In this document: positions 33,349-41,881 of the stretch, piece after piece
Layout: each line of letters starts with the position of its first letter
Position numbering within the stretch: the first letter of the stretch is position 1
Source: Bacteriovoracaceae bacterium
GTDB taxonomy: Bacteria; Bdellovibrionota; Bacteriovoracia; Bacteriovoracales; Bacteriovoracaceae
Direction of reading: 5' to 3'
NCBI GenBank assembly: GCA_947446575.1
Contig: CANFHC010000010.1
Location: forward strand, 1-64,000
DNA length: 64,000 nucleotides
Notes under the pieces: generated by a model
What the model was told of the DNA's origin: nothing
Seen by the model: the letters and a program-made list of their open reading frames with translations, nothing else
Databases searched by the model: none
Position numbers and translations under genes: made by a program

Positions 33349-34992
33349 GTGAATATTGCCCAAAGGCTAACTAGTAACGCTAAAATATTTCCGGATAAAA
33401 ATGCCGTCGTTTTCCCGAAACTAACTAGTCATGGGAATTATGAGTACACTACACTCACTTTTAAAGAACTGGAAATTCTTTCAAATAAATTTGCTGTTTC
33501 TCTTTCAAAACTCGGATTAAAAAAAGGTGATAAGACGCTTTTATTTTTAAGACCCTCTCTCGATTTCCCGGCCATAACTTTTGCACTTTTTAAATTAGGA
33601 GTCATTCCCATTTTTATTGATCCTGGAATGGGTAAGAAAAATCTTCTTAAATGTATTAAAGAATCAAATCCTGTAGGGCTCATCTCTGAAAAAGAAATTC
33701 ATTTCATAAAATATTTTTATAAAGATACTTTTAAATCGATCAAATTCAATGTGACTACTGGGAAATTTGCTTGGGGAAAAATGAAAACCCTCAAAAAATT
33801 GAAAGAGGAGAAAATTCAAAGTTTAACAACTGCATCATCTGATCCCTCTGATACGGCGGCGATACTTTTTACATCGGGAGGAACAGGAACTCCAAAAGGC
33901 GTGGTCTACTCTCATCAAGTTTTTGAACACCAAACAAATGTTCTTCAAGAACTCTATGGTTTAACCAATAACGATATTGATATGCCTGGTTTTCCGCTGT
34001 TTTCGCTCTTTACAATAGCGATGGGAATGACTAGTTGTATTCCTGATATGGATCCGTCAAAACCTGGAAGATGTGATCCCGAAAAATTAGTACAGAATAT
34101 CAAAGATCAAAGGCCAACATTTGTTGCGGGTTCTCCTGCTATTTGGGAGCGAGTCGCGGACTTTTGCATTGCTCATGAAATCACTTTGCCGAGTATAAAA
34201 TATGTCGTTATGTTTGGGGCCCCTGTCTCAACAAAATTGCATATGAAATTTAAAAATCTTCTTCCTCATGGCACAACTTATACTCCATATGGGGCAACTG
34301 AAGCTCTTCCCGTATCGAGCATTTCTGGTGAATACATTTTAAAACATACTGCTCAACTCTCAGATGATGGGAGAGGGACTTGTGTAGGCAAAGCTGTTCC
34401 TGGTGTTGAAATAAAAATTATAAAAACCTCGAACGATGTTATTGAAAAATTAACTCCCGATTTAATTTTGCCTGCTAATTCAATTGGGGAAATTATTGTG
34501 AGGGGACGAGCTGTCACAAAAGAGTATTTAGATTTGCCAGATAAAACTCGCGAAGCAAAAATCAGTGATGAAAAGAATACGTTCTGGCATCGTATGGGTG
34601 ATGTAGGATTTTTAGACGAAGCGGGTCTTCTATGGTTTTGTGGAAGAAAAACTCATCAAGTCGAAACGATTGATCACTTACTCTACCCCATTCCCTGTGA
34701 GGCTATTTTTAATAAACACCCCGCTGTTAAAAGATCTGCTTTAGTAGGTCTTGGAAAGCCAGGAAATCAAATCCCGGCCATAGTTATTGAAAGAAAAGAT
34801 GGGCAGTATCTTTCAGGTAAAAGTAGATCTATTTTTGAAAGTGAACTAATTGCAGTAGCTAAAAAATATCCCCACACAAAAGAAATTCAAAAAATATACT
34901 TAAGTCGATCATTTCCTGTTGATGTTCGCCACAATATCAAAATTGACCGTCTAAAGTTAAAAGAAGAAATAGAAGCGTATGAAAAAAACTAA
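33349..34992 (+). CDS. oleC: OleC, ATP-dependent beta-lactone synthetase
   Basis: An ANL-superfamily AMP-forming enzyme that closes the beta-hydroxy acid to a beta-lactone. The phosphate-binding loop is LFTSGGTGTPKGVVYSH (about residues 173-189), the adenylate motif TYTPYGATEALPV, and the hinge MGDVGFLDEAGLLWFCGR. VDVRHNIKIDRLKL near the end carries the catalytic Lys. Its 547 residues match OleC. The start is GTG, 3 bases after the oleB stop. The 3' end overlaps oleD by 14 bases. Confidence 0.94.
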   Translation: MNIAQRLTSNAKIFPDKNAVVFPKLTSHGNYEYTTLTFKELEILSNKFAVSLSKLGLKKGDKTLLFLRPSLDFPAITFALFKLGVIPIFIDPGMGKKNLLKCIKESNPVGLISEKEIHFIKYFYKDTFKSIKFNVTTGKFAWGKMKTLKKLKEEKIQSLTTASSDPSDTAAILFTSGGTGTPKGVVYSHQVFEHQTNVLQELYGLTNNDIDMPGFPLFSLFTIAMGMTSCIPDMDPSKPGRCDPEKLVQNIKDQRPTFVAGSPAIWERVADFCIAHEITLPSIKYVVMFGAPVSTKLHMKFKNLLPHGTTYTPYGATEALPVSSISGEYILKHTAQLSDDGRGTCVGKAVPGVEIKIIKTSNDVIEKLTPDLILPANSIGEIIVRGRAVTKEYLDLPDKTREAKISDEKNTFWHRMGDVGFLDEAGLLWFCGRKTHQVETIDHLLYPIPCEAIFNKHPAVKRSALVGLGKPGNQIPAIVIERKDGQYLSGKSRSIFESELIAVAKKYPHTKEIQKIYLSRSFPVDVRHNIKIDRLKLKEEIEAYEKN

Positions 34993-35980
34993 AATCCTCA
35001 TTACTGGAGCTGGTGGATTTCTAGGAAGTGTCATCGCTAAAAAGCTTGCCCTTGATCCTCGTTATGAACTTTATAGTTTTTCTCGATCAACTTATCCCAA
35101 GCTATTGGGCCTTGGTTTAAAAGAATTTATTGGTGATTTAAAAAACAAACAAGACGTGGATCATGCGCTTAAAGATATGGATGCTGTTATTCACACTGCT
35201 TCGATGGTAGGAATGTGGGGGCGTTATGAAGATTTTTATGCCACAAATGTTATTGGGACAAAAAATATAATTAGTGCAATGAAAGAATATAAAATTAAGA
35301 AATTAATTTATACCAGCACTCCAAGTGTAGCTTTTGATCGTGACAGTCTATGTGGAGTTGATGAAAGTACTCCAATCCCTAAATCGTATTTGACTAGTTA
35401 TGCTAAAACTAAAGCAATTGCAGAGAGTCTTGTTCTAGCTGCTAATTCAGATGAGCTATCTAGCATAGCACTTCGCCCTCATTTAATTTTTGGACCAGGA
35501 GATTTAAATCTCGTCCCCAGGGTTATAAAGGCGCAAACAAAAGGTCGTCTTAAAATTATTGGAGATGGTAAAAATTTAGTAGATGTGACTTATGTTGATA
35601 ATGCAGCAGACGCTCATATACTTGCACTAGAAAAATTAGAAAGCACCCACCCTTGTGCGGGAAAAGCCTATTTTTTAGGACAAGGTCCTATAAAATTATG
35701 GGATTTTACCAACGAAATTTTAAAAAGATCGGGGCTTCCTCCTGTGACAAAAAAAATGTCGATCCCCACAGCTTTTGCTATTGGGTTTGTTATTGAATCC
35801 CTGCTTAAGTTATTTCGCATTTATAACGTTCATCCACCGATGACACGGTTTGTGGCCCTCCAGCTGGGAAAATCTCATTATTTCAGCCATCACAACCTAG
35901 AGCATGATTTAGGATTTACGCCTCAGATTTCAATTGAAGAAGGCTTAAATCGCCTTTTTTTACCCTCTGAGTCTATCTAG
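34979..35980 (+). CDS. oleD: OleD, NAD(P)-dependent 2-alkyl-3-ketoacid reductase
   Basis: An extended short-chain dehydrogenase that reduces the OleA product to a beta-hydroxy acid. ILITGAGGFLGSVIAKKL at residues 6-23 binds the cofactor. The catalytic pair is Tyr141 and Lys145 in SYAKTKAIAES. LRPHLIFGPGD and VDVTYVDNAADAHILA are the usual family segments. Its 333 residues match. It is the last gene of the tight operon; the next gene on the strand starts 70 bases on. With oleA, oleB and oleC, the pathway to a long-chain olefin is complete. Confidence 0.94.
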   Translation: MKKTKILITGAGGFLGSVIAKKLALDPRYELYSFSRSTYPKLLGLGLKEFIGDLKNKQDVDHALKDMDAVIHTASMVGMWGRYEDFYATNVIGTKNIISAMKEYKIKKLIYTSTPSVAFDRDSLCGVDESTPIPKSYLTSYAKTKAIAESLVLAANSDELSSIALRPHLIFGPGDLNLVPRVIKAQTKGRLKIIGDGKNLVDVTYVDNAADAHILALEKLESTHPCAGKAYFLGQGPIKLWDFTNEILKRSGLPPVTKKMSIPTAFAIGFVIESLLKLFRIYNVHPPMTRFVALQLGKSHYFSHHNLEHDLGFTPQISIEEGLNRLFLPSESI

Positions 35981-36050
35981 AGAATTATTATGATTCTTGC
36001 TAAACAATCTTTCCTCTCATAAAATTTGGTAAATTTTTTGGGAGACATAA

Positions 36051-36437
36051 ATGCTTAAATCTATCCTTACGATAACCTTTTTAATTCTTTCTGGTTATGC
36101 TCAGGCACAAACGGCGCTTAATGCTAAAAACATTTTAGGAAAATACACAATGAATGGTGTAGTGGATTTAAAAGTAAATCTTCTAACAAAAAATAAGGTC
36201 GAGGCCGTTCAAGTTGGAATAATTTTCGATACTAAATGTGACGGAACTTACGCCTATAACCAAAATAAAAATGAACTTATCGCTGATTTAGACTGCGAAG
36301 GAAGTGCACTTCATCAACAAATTGAATTCGCTAACACGACGATGGAAGATCTCAAAAATGGTACACTCGTTCACGTGGCCCTTTTCTATAATAATGAAAA
36401 CTACGATTTAGATTTTGATATAAAAAAAATTCAGTAA
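36051..36437 (+). CDS. Small exported protein (128 aa)
   Basis: Signal peptide of about 19 residues (ILTITFLILSGYAQA) with the start supported by GGGAG 7 bases before the ATG. The mature domain is beta-rich (KYTMNGVVDLKVNLL, VEAVQVGIIFDTKCDGTYAYN, ADLDCEG) with two Cys that may form a disulfide. The pattern resembles small lipid- or ligand-binding sandwich proteins, but no family is recognised. It follows oleD by 70 bases on the same strand and may read through from the ole operon. It is convergent with the next gene, 2 bases apart. Confidence 0.72.
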   Translation: MLKSILTITFLILSGYAQAQTALNAKNILGKYTMNGVVDLKVNLLTKNKVEAVQVGIIFDTKCDGTYAYNQNKNELIADLDCEGSALHQQIEFANTTMEDLKNGTLVHVALFYNNENYDLDFDIKKIQ

Positions 36438-36439
36438 CA

Positions 36440-38569
36440 TTATTGATCCACAACAATAGAAGACGGAGCTCTTAAGTTTTCTAAGCGCATATAGTGATCG
36501 ACAACGCCCAATCCTTTAAATGCACCTTCATGGAAGCTTGTCGTAAAGTTACGGCCATCGGCTGTCATTGCGTTGAAGTTTCCGTAGAAAAACACGTTCT
36601 GCACTCCAAAGAGATTGTAGTAGTGAACTTTACTATTTGAATTATTGACTATGTTATTCGTTAAATTCTTTAACGACCAAAGAGGAATTTCTACCCAATC
36701 TTCTTTATCTTTAAAAGTCACAAGTGAGAGACAATTTTTTAAAAAAGCGCGTTTTTTTGCAGCTCTAAAAATAAATTTATCTGATTGTTTCTCACAAACA
36801 CTGATCACTTCAGCTGTTATTTTTTCATGAGAGAGGTCTTTAAAATAATTAATATAATCATTTTGCAAAGATCTTCTGCAATTATCGAAAAGATTTCTGA
36901 AATTAAAAAATTTATTTCGAGGGTATTCATCACATAACCCATTAATGTGATCAAAAATAGTTCCTACACTTTGATTATTTAAAAAACGCACACCTTCTGT
37001 ATTAACTTCATAACGGCCAGTAATTAAAAATGGAGCCGTTAAGTACTCACTTTGCACCATGCTTACTGCAAGAGGATCAATACCTGAAAAACGCTCTAGT
37101 AAAAAGACAGCACGGTCGAGGTATTTTTTCCCCATCATACCAGTACTTTTTTTAGTGCTAAATTCTGCCGTAAAAGACATTGAAAGTTTTTGTTCATTGG
37201 CTTTAATACTTAAGTCTTCATGGTTTTCTAATAAATTTTTTTCACTATCGTACTCAATAGTAACTTTCTTAGAATCGCTGGCAAGCTTTGCAGCACTTGC
37301 ATCTGAATTCGTAATAGCGAAGATGACACTCGCAAATAGTCTGGAGGCTAGATCTTCGGTGTATCTAATTTTTTCATAATAATGTCTGTAAAATGTTTTA
37401 ACTCGACCATCTGTTGTTACTTCTATCTGTTGAGTTTTTGAACTTTTTGATCCACCCAATAAAAGAAAATTATATTTATGATCTATGCTTTGAGCGATCT
37501 TTTTTTCTTCAGAAATAACATAAGGAGCAAGGACATCTAAATCCCCTTCTCGGTTTTTTAACAATTGGCTTATTTCCATTTCTACCGGAGATCCTGGTGG
37601 CATTTCTCTTAAACCAAATTGATTAAAGTTCAAATAAATCTTATAACTTTCAGAGAGCTCATACGAAAAATCATATGATAAAAGTGTAATGCGTAAAATT
37701 TTTAGAAAATCTGCCTGAATACCTAGTGATATGCCCGCACTGACTAATTTTGTTTTTTCATACGAGAGATGAACTTCATCCCCCACATCAGTCTTACTTG
37801 GACTAGAGATAACTTCTACGCGGGAGAGTTGTTGAAACTTTGCAAGCACTCCTGCCATTCCGGTAATACCAGTATAAAGCGGAGCTGAAGCAATTCCTCC
37901 GGCCTTAACCGAAATTGAATCTTCTTTAAAGATCATTTCGTTAGTTTGCATATGAGAAATATTATTAAACTGCAAAGCTGCAAATGGCAGGAAGAGTTTT
38001 TCAAAATGAGTTGTTAACCCTTCATTGTAAGAGTTTGCATAATGAACCCAAGTAAAAGTTCTTTTGAAGACTATACCGGCAAAGGCTGCAAGATTATTTT
38101 GAGTGATATCTATAACTTTTTGATCTTTTAAATTTGAAAGTATTTTCGAGGCATCAATGAGAATTGAAAACGTATCTGTAACAATCCAACGTTTATCATC
38201 AAACAAATCAGGAGCTAAATTTCGATTAACACTTACGGCAAAATCTACAAAAGGTTTTTGATAACTAAAACCTATGCTATTGAGACCTCCAGTAACAGTA
38301 CTCGATCCACTTGAGAGAACTCGTGCAGCTTCTCTTTGTCCAATATGTTCATACTCTAAGTTCATCTCGTCTAAGATTTGCTGATAAAGATTATTTTTTG
38401 TCTCAAAGGGGTTGATGGCATTACCCACACCTGTAGCGGTATAGTTTTTCTGCAGAGTTTCAGCATCGGTTACATTCAGATAGCTAAAACTATCCTGTGC
38501 GCTCGCAATGCCAGCAAAACTTAAAGTGATGAGGACGATTAATGAAGCTGGGATTAATTTTATTTTCAT
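36440..38569 (-). CDS. Large exported protein of unknown function (709 aa)
   Basis: Signal peptide at residues 1-24 (LIVLITLSFAGIASA). The rest has long beta-rich stretches (LNSIGFSYQKPFVDFAVSV, SAGISLGIQADFLKILRITLL) and aromatic motifs, and could be a large membrane or surface assembly protein. The C-terminal part has several Cys (CDEYP, CRRS, CEKQ, CLSL) and ends SSIVVDQ, not a barrel terminus. I do not recognise the family. It sits between the ole operon and the fab trio, but on its own transcript. Whether it belongs with lipid export is unknown. Confidence 0.72.
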   Translation of the reverse strand: MKIKLIPASLIVLITLSFAGIASAQDSFSYLNVTDAETLQKNYTATGVGNAINPFETKNNLYQQILDEMNLEYEHIGQREAARVLSSGSSTVTGGLNSIGFSYQKPFVDFAVSVNRNLAPDLFDDKRWIVTDTFSILIDASKILSNLKDQKVIDITQNNLAAFAGIVFKRTFTWVHYANSYNEGLTTHFEKLFLPFAALQFNNISHMQTNEMIFKEDSISVKAGGIASAPLYTGITGMAGVLAKFQQLSRVEVISSPSKTDVGDEVHLSYEKTKLVSAGISLGIQADFLKILRITLLSYDFSYELSESYKIYLNFNQFGLREMPPGSPVEMEISQLLKNREGDLDVLAPYVISEEKKIAQSIDHKYNFLLLGGSKSSKTQQIEVTTDGRVKTFYRHYYEKIRYTEDLASRLFASVIFAITNSDASAAKLASDSKKVTIEYDSEKNLLENHEDLSIKANEQKLSMSFTAEFSTKKSTGMMGKKYLDRAVFLLERFSGIDPLAVSMVQSEYLTAPFLITGRYEVNTEGVRFLNNQSVGTIFDHINGLCDEYPRNKFFNFRNLFDNCRRSLQNDYINYFKDLSHEKITAEVISVCEKQSDKFIFRAAKKRAFLKNCLSLVTFKDKEDWVEIPLWSLKNLTNNIVNNSNSKVHYYNLFGVQNVFFYGNFNAMTADGRNFTTSFHEGAFKGLGVVDHYMRLENLRAPSSIVVDQ

Positions 38570-38724
38570 AAGTCATTTGCCTCTATCGCCTATTCTATGA
38601 GGACTCATCGGTATTCCCTACCGAGAACTTGACCGTTTTAATAATCTATATTTGGGATGCATTACTCTCATAAAATATGCCAAATATATTTATCATCCAC
38701 CTGCAAGCTGTTAGAATATTGTCC

Positions 38725-39543
38725 ATGAAAGGAAACAGGCTCATTCTCTTAATTGCATCCATTTTATTACTCACGATTAGCAGTGGACTGCTTTTTTACA
38801 AGAATCTCTTTCTTTTAGAAGGACCTCGCTCAGGTGGGAAAGTGGATTTCGAAGAATTGCGCTATACCGATTTGCAAACTAATACGACTGCTCTGATGAT
38901 GAGAAAAAACTTAAGTACTGAGAGCACTGTATTAACTTCCGAAATTAATCGCATCAAAGAACTTATGAATATAGTGACTGACGTCAATAAAAATTCTACA
39001 GAGCTTGGAGCTTCTCTAAAAAAAATTCAAACTTATTTTGACAAAAAAATAAAAAACTTAGAAAAATTTCAAGTAGGATTAAAAGATTTAAAAAATTCTA
39101 TTGAATCACTCAATCCAACATATAACGAACTGACAAAGAATAATTTAAAATTTGTTGTCGATAAAAAAGATTTCTATCGGGAATGCGTGATCGATGCTCT
39201 TTTTTATGTCGCTTCTACAAGTAAAGAAAATGAAATTCGTCTGCAAGATGACAAAAAAATACTGGCTCAAATTCTAGGATTTGCTACTGCCCCAAATCCC
39301 ATCATTTTAAAGTACTCACATTTAATTGATAAAATTTTACTTCGTGGAAAAGAACTAGATGTTATTACCGATAGTTTAAAAAATGACAGTCCTATTAATA
39401 GTGAAATGATCATTTTAGGAAAGTACTACAAAGAATCCCTTGATTCTAAGGCCCATGACGGTGAGATTTTTTTGACAATGGTCTTTGGAGCGATCGTCCT
39501 ATATCTGTTATGCTTAGTTTTTATTTTTAAAAAACTTAATTAA
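38725..39543 (+). CDS. Membrane protein with two end segments and a periplasmic coiled coil
   Basis: One membrane segment at the N-terminus (LILLIASILLLTISSGLLFY) and one at the C-terminus (FLTMVFGAIVLYLLCLVFIF). Between them, about 220 residues are mostly helical with coiled-coil character (SAT-like repeats of Leu, Lys and Glu, such as IQTYFDKKIKNLEKFQVGLK). The layout resembles chemoreceptor or sensor-kinase ectodomains without a signalling domain. The ATG at 38725 places the basic MKGNR before the first membrane segment. An ATG 48 bases upstream is also possible; neither has a clear ribosome binding site. It converges with fabI, overlapping by 4 bases. Confidence 0.68.
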   Translation: MKGNRLILLIASILLLTISSGLLFYKNLFLLEGPRSGGKVDFEELRYTDLQTNTTALMMRKNLSTESTVLTSEINRIKELMNIVTDVNKNSTELGASLKKIQTYFDKKIKNLEKFQVGLKDLKNSIESLNPTYNELTKNNLKFVVDKKDFYRECVIDALFYVASTSKENEIRLQDDKKILAQILGFATAPNPIILKYSHLIDKILLRGKELDVITDSLKNDSPINSEMIILGKYYKESLDSKAHDGEIFLTMVFGAIVLYLLCLVFIFKKLN

Positions 39544-40337
39544 CTCTGCTTTGAAAAAGCTGAGACAACGTTTTCATCAAAATAATTAGCACTCATTCCA
39601 GCATCAACCAGCATTCCAGTTGCATTAATCCCACTAGAGCTTGGGCTTAAAAGAAAAACAACGGAATTGGCTACTTCTTGAGTTTCAAGGGCCTTTTTTC
39701 TCATGGTTAATTCTTCCGCAAATAAATAATTTTCAATGTAGCCAGGAATTCCAGCTGAAGCTGAAGTTTTAAGTGGCCCCGAACAAACGGCATTAAATCG
39801 CACAGAATTAATCGTTGAGAATGATTTCGCCAAAAAAGCCACTGTCGCATCTAAAGAAGCTTTAATCGGGCCCATATAACCATAGTTAGTTGCTCTTGTA
39901 CTTGAAATAGAAATTGTGACAACTGAAGCAAGTGGTTCAAAACAATCTTTTAATGCATTAGAGAGTGCCACAAGTGAAAATGCAGAGATAGTACTGGCCT
40001 GTAAATAATCTTTTAATTTTGTTTCATGAAAAGGTTTCATACCTTCTGAATAATTGGCAAAAGCTATAGAATGTAAAAAGCCATTTAATTTAATTTTCTC
40101 GTTTTTAAGATTTTCACCAAATGCTTTTATTGCATCTTCATTTTCAACATCCAATAAATAAATTTTTTTCCCTGGAAATAGCTTTTCTACTTTTTCCATT
40201 ATCTCTAAGTTTTGCACAGTAAAAATTACATCTGCTCCATTTTCAACTAAAGTTTTAGCAGAAAAATAGGCAACTGATTTTTTGTTGGCCACACCAGTGA
40301 TTAGAAATGTTTTATTTTCAAAATTTAAGAAACTCAT
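39540..40337 (-). CDS. fabI: Enoyl-ACP reductase, FabI-type, with an atypical active site
   Basis: Reduces enoyl-ACP with NAD(P)H, the last step of each elongation cycle. FLITGVANKKSVAYFSAKTL at the N-terminus and HSIAFANYSEG are FabI hallmarks. Tyr152 and Lys159 in NYGYMGPIKASLDA have the Tyr-x6-Lys spacing of FabI rather than the Tyr-x3-Lys of FabG. The first Tyr of the FabI pair (in SYLG in E. coli) is not seen; the segment reads TISISSTRA. Its 265 residues match. It overlaps fabZ by one base (TAATG) and is the last gene of the trio. Confidence 0.88.
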   Translation of the reverse strand: MSFLNFENKTFLITGVANKKSVAYFSAKTLVENGADVIFTVQNLEIMEKVEKLFPGKKIYLLDVENEDAIKAFGENLKNEKIKLNGFLHSIAFANYSEGMKPFHETKLKDYLQASTISAFSLVALSNALKDCFEPLASVVTISISSTRATNYGYMGPIKASLDATVAFLAKSFSTINSVRFNAVCSGPLKTSASAGIPGYIENYLFAEELTMRKKALETQEVANSVVFLLSPSSSGINATGMLVDAGMSANYFDENVVSAFSKQS

Positions 40338-40744
40338 TAAATGCTCGCAACTGCAAACTCGATTACTAAAACCGTTTTGCCTAAAACTTTTGTTGTACCT
40401 TTCATAAAGTGGGCATTAGAAATTGAATCTGTAAGTTCAACTTCCATTTCTAATAGATCTCCAGGACGGACCATGTTTTTAAATTTGGCATTTTGAACTC
40501 TCGTTACAACTCCTAATCCCCCCCCCTCTCTACCGGCCATTAAAGCAGCACCACTTTGAAAAAGAGCTTCTTGTAAAAGGACTCCTGGCATAACGGGATT
40601 GCCGGGAAAGTGACCTTTAAAAAAATCTTCATCCCCAGTAATTTTTAGTGTTGTTTTAATCGATTTTTCTGAGCGATCAATAATTTTATCAACAAATAAA
40701 AATGGAGGTCTTTGAGGAATGAGTTGAGTTATTGCAGGATACAT
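40337..40744 (-). CDS. fabZ: 3-hydroxyacyl-ACP dehydratase, FabZ-like
   Basis: Dehydrates 3-hydroxyacyl-ACP to enoyl-ACP. The hot-dog motif GHFPGNPVMPGVLLQEAL contains His45 and Glu59 at the expected spacing. IPQRPPFLFVDKII at the N-terminus is the usual FabZ start, and VQNAKFKNMVRPGDLLEMEV the later strand. Its 135 residues match. It starts immediately after fabG and overlaps fabI by one base, so the three are translated as a unit. Confidence 0.93.
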   Translation of the reverse strand: MYPAITQLIPQRPPFLFVDKIIDRSEKSIKTTLKITGDEDFFKGHFPGNPVMPGVLLQEALFQSGAALMAGREGGGLGVVTRVQNAKFKNMVRPGDLLEMEVELTDSISNAHFMKGTTKVLGKTVLVIEFAVASI

Positions 40745-41476
40745 TTAGAGGCCTCCAGAAATTTCTAGACACGCTCCAGTGATATAACTTGCTTCTCTAC
40801 TAGATAAAAATAAAACAGCAGCTGCCACCTCTTCAACTTTTCCAAATCGTTTCATAGGTACATCTTTCATGTATTCTTTTCTCTGTTCTTCTGGAAGATC
40901 GGCTAGAAGTTCAGTATCAATAAATCCCGGCAGAACGTTATTGACAGTTATACCGCGCTTAGCGACTTCTTTTGATAACGTTTTAGAAATTGCAATTTGA
41001 CCTGCTTTAGAAGCTGCGTAATTTGCCTGTCCTGGAAGACCTAAAGATCCACCAATTGATGACATATTTACAATTCTTCCATAACGATTTGACATGAATT
41101 TTAATACAGCGTGTTTACTCATAAGAAATGTTCCTGTGAGATTGGTGCTAATAACATCATTCCAATCATGCAGAGTCATCATTGCTGTTACTTGATCTTT
41201 TCTTATTCCTGAATTATTTACCAGAATTTCTAATTTTGGATGAGTTAATTCTAATTCTTTAAAAAATTCAATAATAGCTTCTTCGTTTCGAACATCACAT
41301 TTTTTAACTGAAAGCAGTGGAGAATTTATTTCTTCGTAAAATTTCGAGGCAGCAGCGTCGTTGCCGGCATATGTTGCAATTACAGTAGCTCCTTCTTTTA
41401 AAAAAGCTTCAGCGATCCCTCGTCCAATTCCACGAGTTCCGCCTGTTACTATTACGGTTTGATTTTCAAATTTCAT
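40745..41476 (-). CDS. fabG: 3-oxoacyl-ACP reductase, FabG
   Basis: Reduces 3-oxoacyl-ACP with NADPH. VIVTGGTRGIGRGIAEAF at residues 8-25 binds the cofactor, LVNNSGIRKD is the structural motif, and Ser140, Tyr153 and Lys157 (YAASK) form the catalytic set. ITGACLEISGG is the family end. The start at 41476 has AAGAGG 6 bases upstream; a longer frame starting 96 bases earlier adds residues foreign to FabG. Length is 243. It is the first gene of the fabG-fabZ-fabI operon, which together covers every reduction and dehydration step of fatty-acid elongation. Confidence 0.94.
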   Translation of the reverse strand: MKFENQTVIVTGGTRGIGRGIAEAFLKEGATVIATYAGNDAAASKFYEEINSPLLSVKKCDVRNEEAIIEFFKELELTHPKLEILVNNSGIRKDQVTAMMTLHDWNDVISTNLTGTFLMSKHAVLKFMSNRYGRIVNMSSIGGSLGLPGQANYAASKAGQIAISKTLSKEVAKRGITVNNVLPGFIDTELLADLPEEQRKEYMKDVPMKRFGKVEEVAAAVLFLSSREASYITGACLEISGGL

Positions 41477-41611
41477 AAATCCTCTTAAAAAATTCATTTG
41501 ATAAAAACTTTCTGACAAAATTAAAGTGATTTTAACTAAGGGCAGGTCGTTTGAGAAGAGAATTGAGTACATTTGTTCTGTGTCATGTAATCTTATCTAA
41601 GATAATTTGCT

Positions 41612-41881
41612 TTAAAATTTATGACTTTTTAAATTTGGCTGAATTAACCATTTTTTAGACTTCATTAATCTATTTAATTTATCTAAACCAGGGTCTTCTT
41701 CAAATTTAATCAAGTAACGGTTGGAACCAATGGGCTTAATTTCAGCTTTCTCGCGTATGACTGTAGCTATTTCACTTTCAGAACCTGATTGATTCGTCGT
41801 TATTAAGTATTCAGCTTTTTTTCTATGTATTTGAGCATTGAGATTTCCCATAATAGCAAAAAAAAGAATAAAAATTTTCAT
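41612..41881 (-). CDS. Small secreted protein resembling a stand-alone subtilase propeptide
   Basis: An 89-residue protein with a signal peptide (MKIFILFFAIMGNLNA). The mature 73 residues read like an I9-type propeptide: AEYLITTNQSG as first strand, a helix (SEIATVIREKAE), RYLIKFEED as second strand, LDKLNRLMKS as second helix, and WLIQPNLKSH as the end. The subtilase encoded upstream has its own propeptide with the same order, ending YAQPNYIYK. The genes overlap by 4 bases (ATGA). It is therefore likely an inhibitor or folding helper of that protease; this is inferred from pattern and position, as identity is low. Confidence 0.68.
   Translation of the reverse strand: MKIFILFFAIMGNLNAQIHRKKAEYLITTNQSGSESEIATVIREKAEIKPIGSNRYLIKFEEDPGLDKLNRLMKSKKWLIQPNLKSHKF

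Noticed and set aside
28535-41476. Aryl polyene or carotenoid cluster as explanation for KS, ACP and CrtI-like genes
   Set aside because: There is no ammonia lyase, chain-length factor, glycolipid acyltransferase, phytoene synthase or cyclase, while all four Ole enzymes are present.
41477-41572. Longer FabG start giving 32 extra residues
   Set aside because: The extra residues do not fit the family and the ATG at 41476 has a good ribosome binding site.
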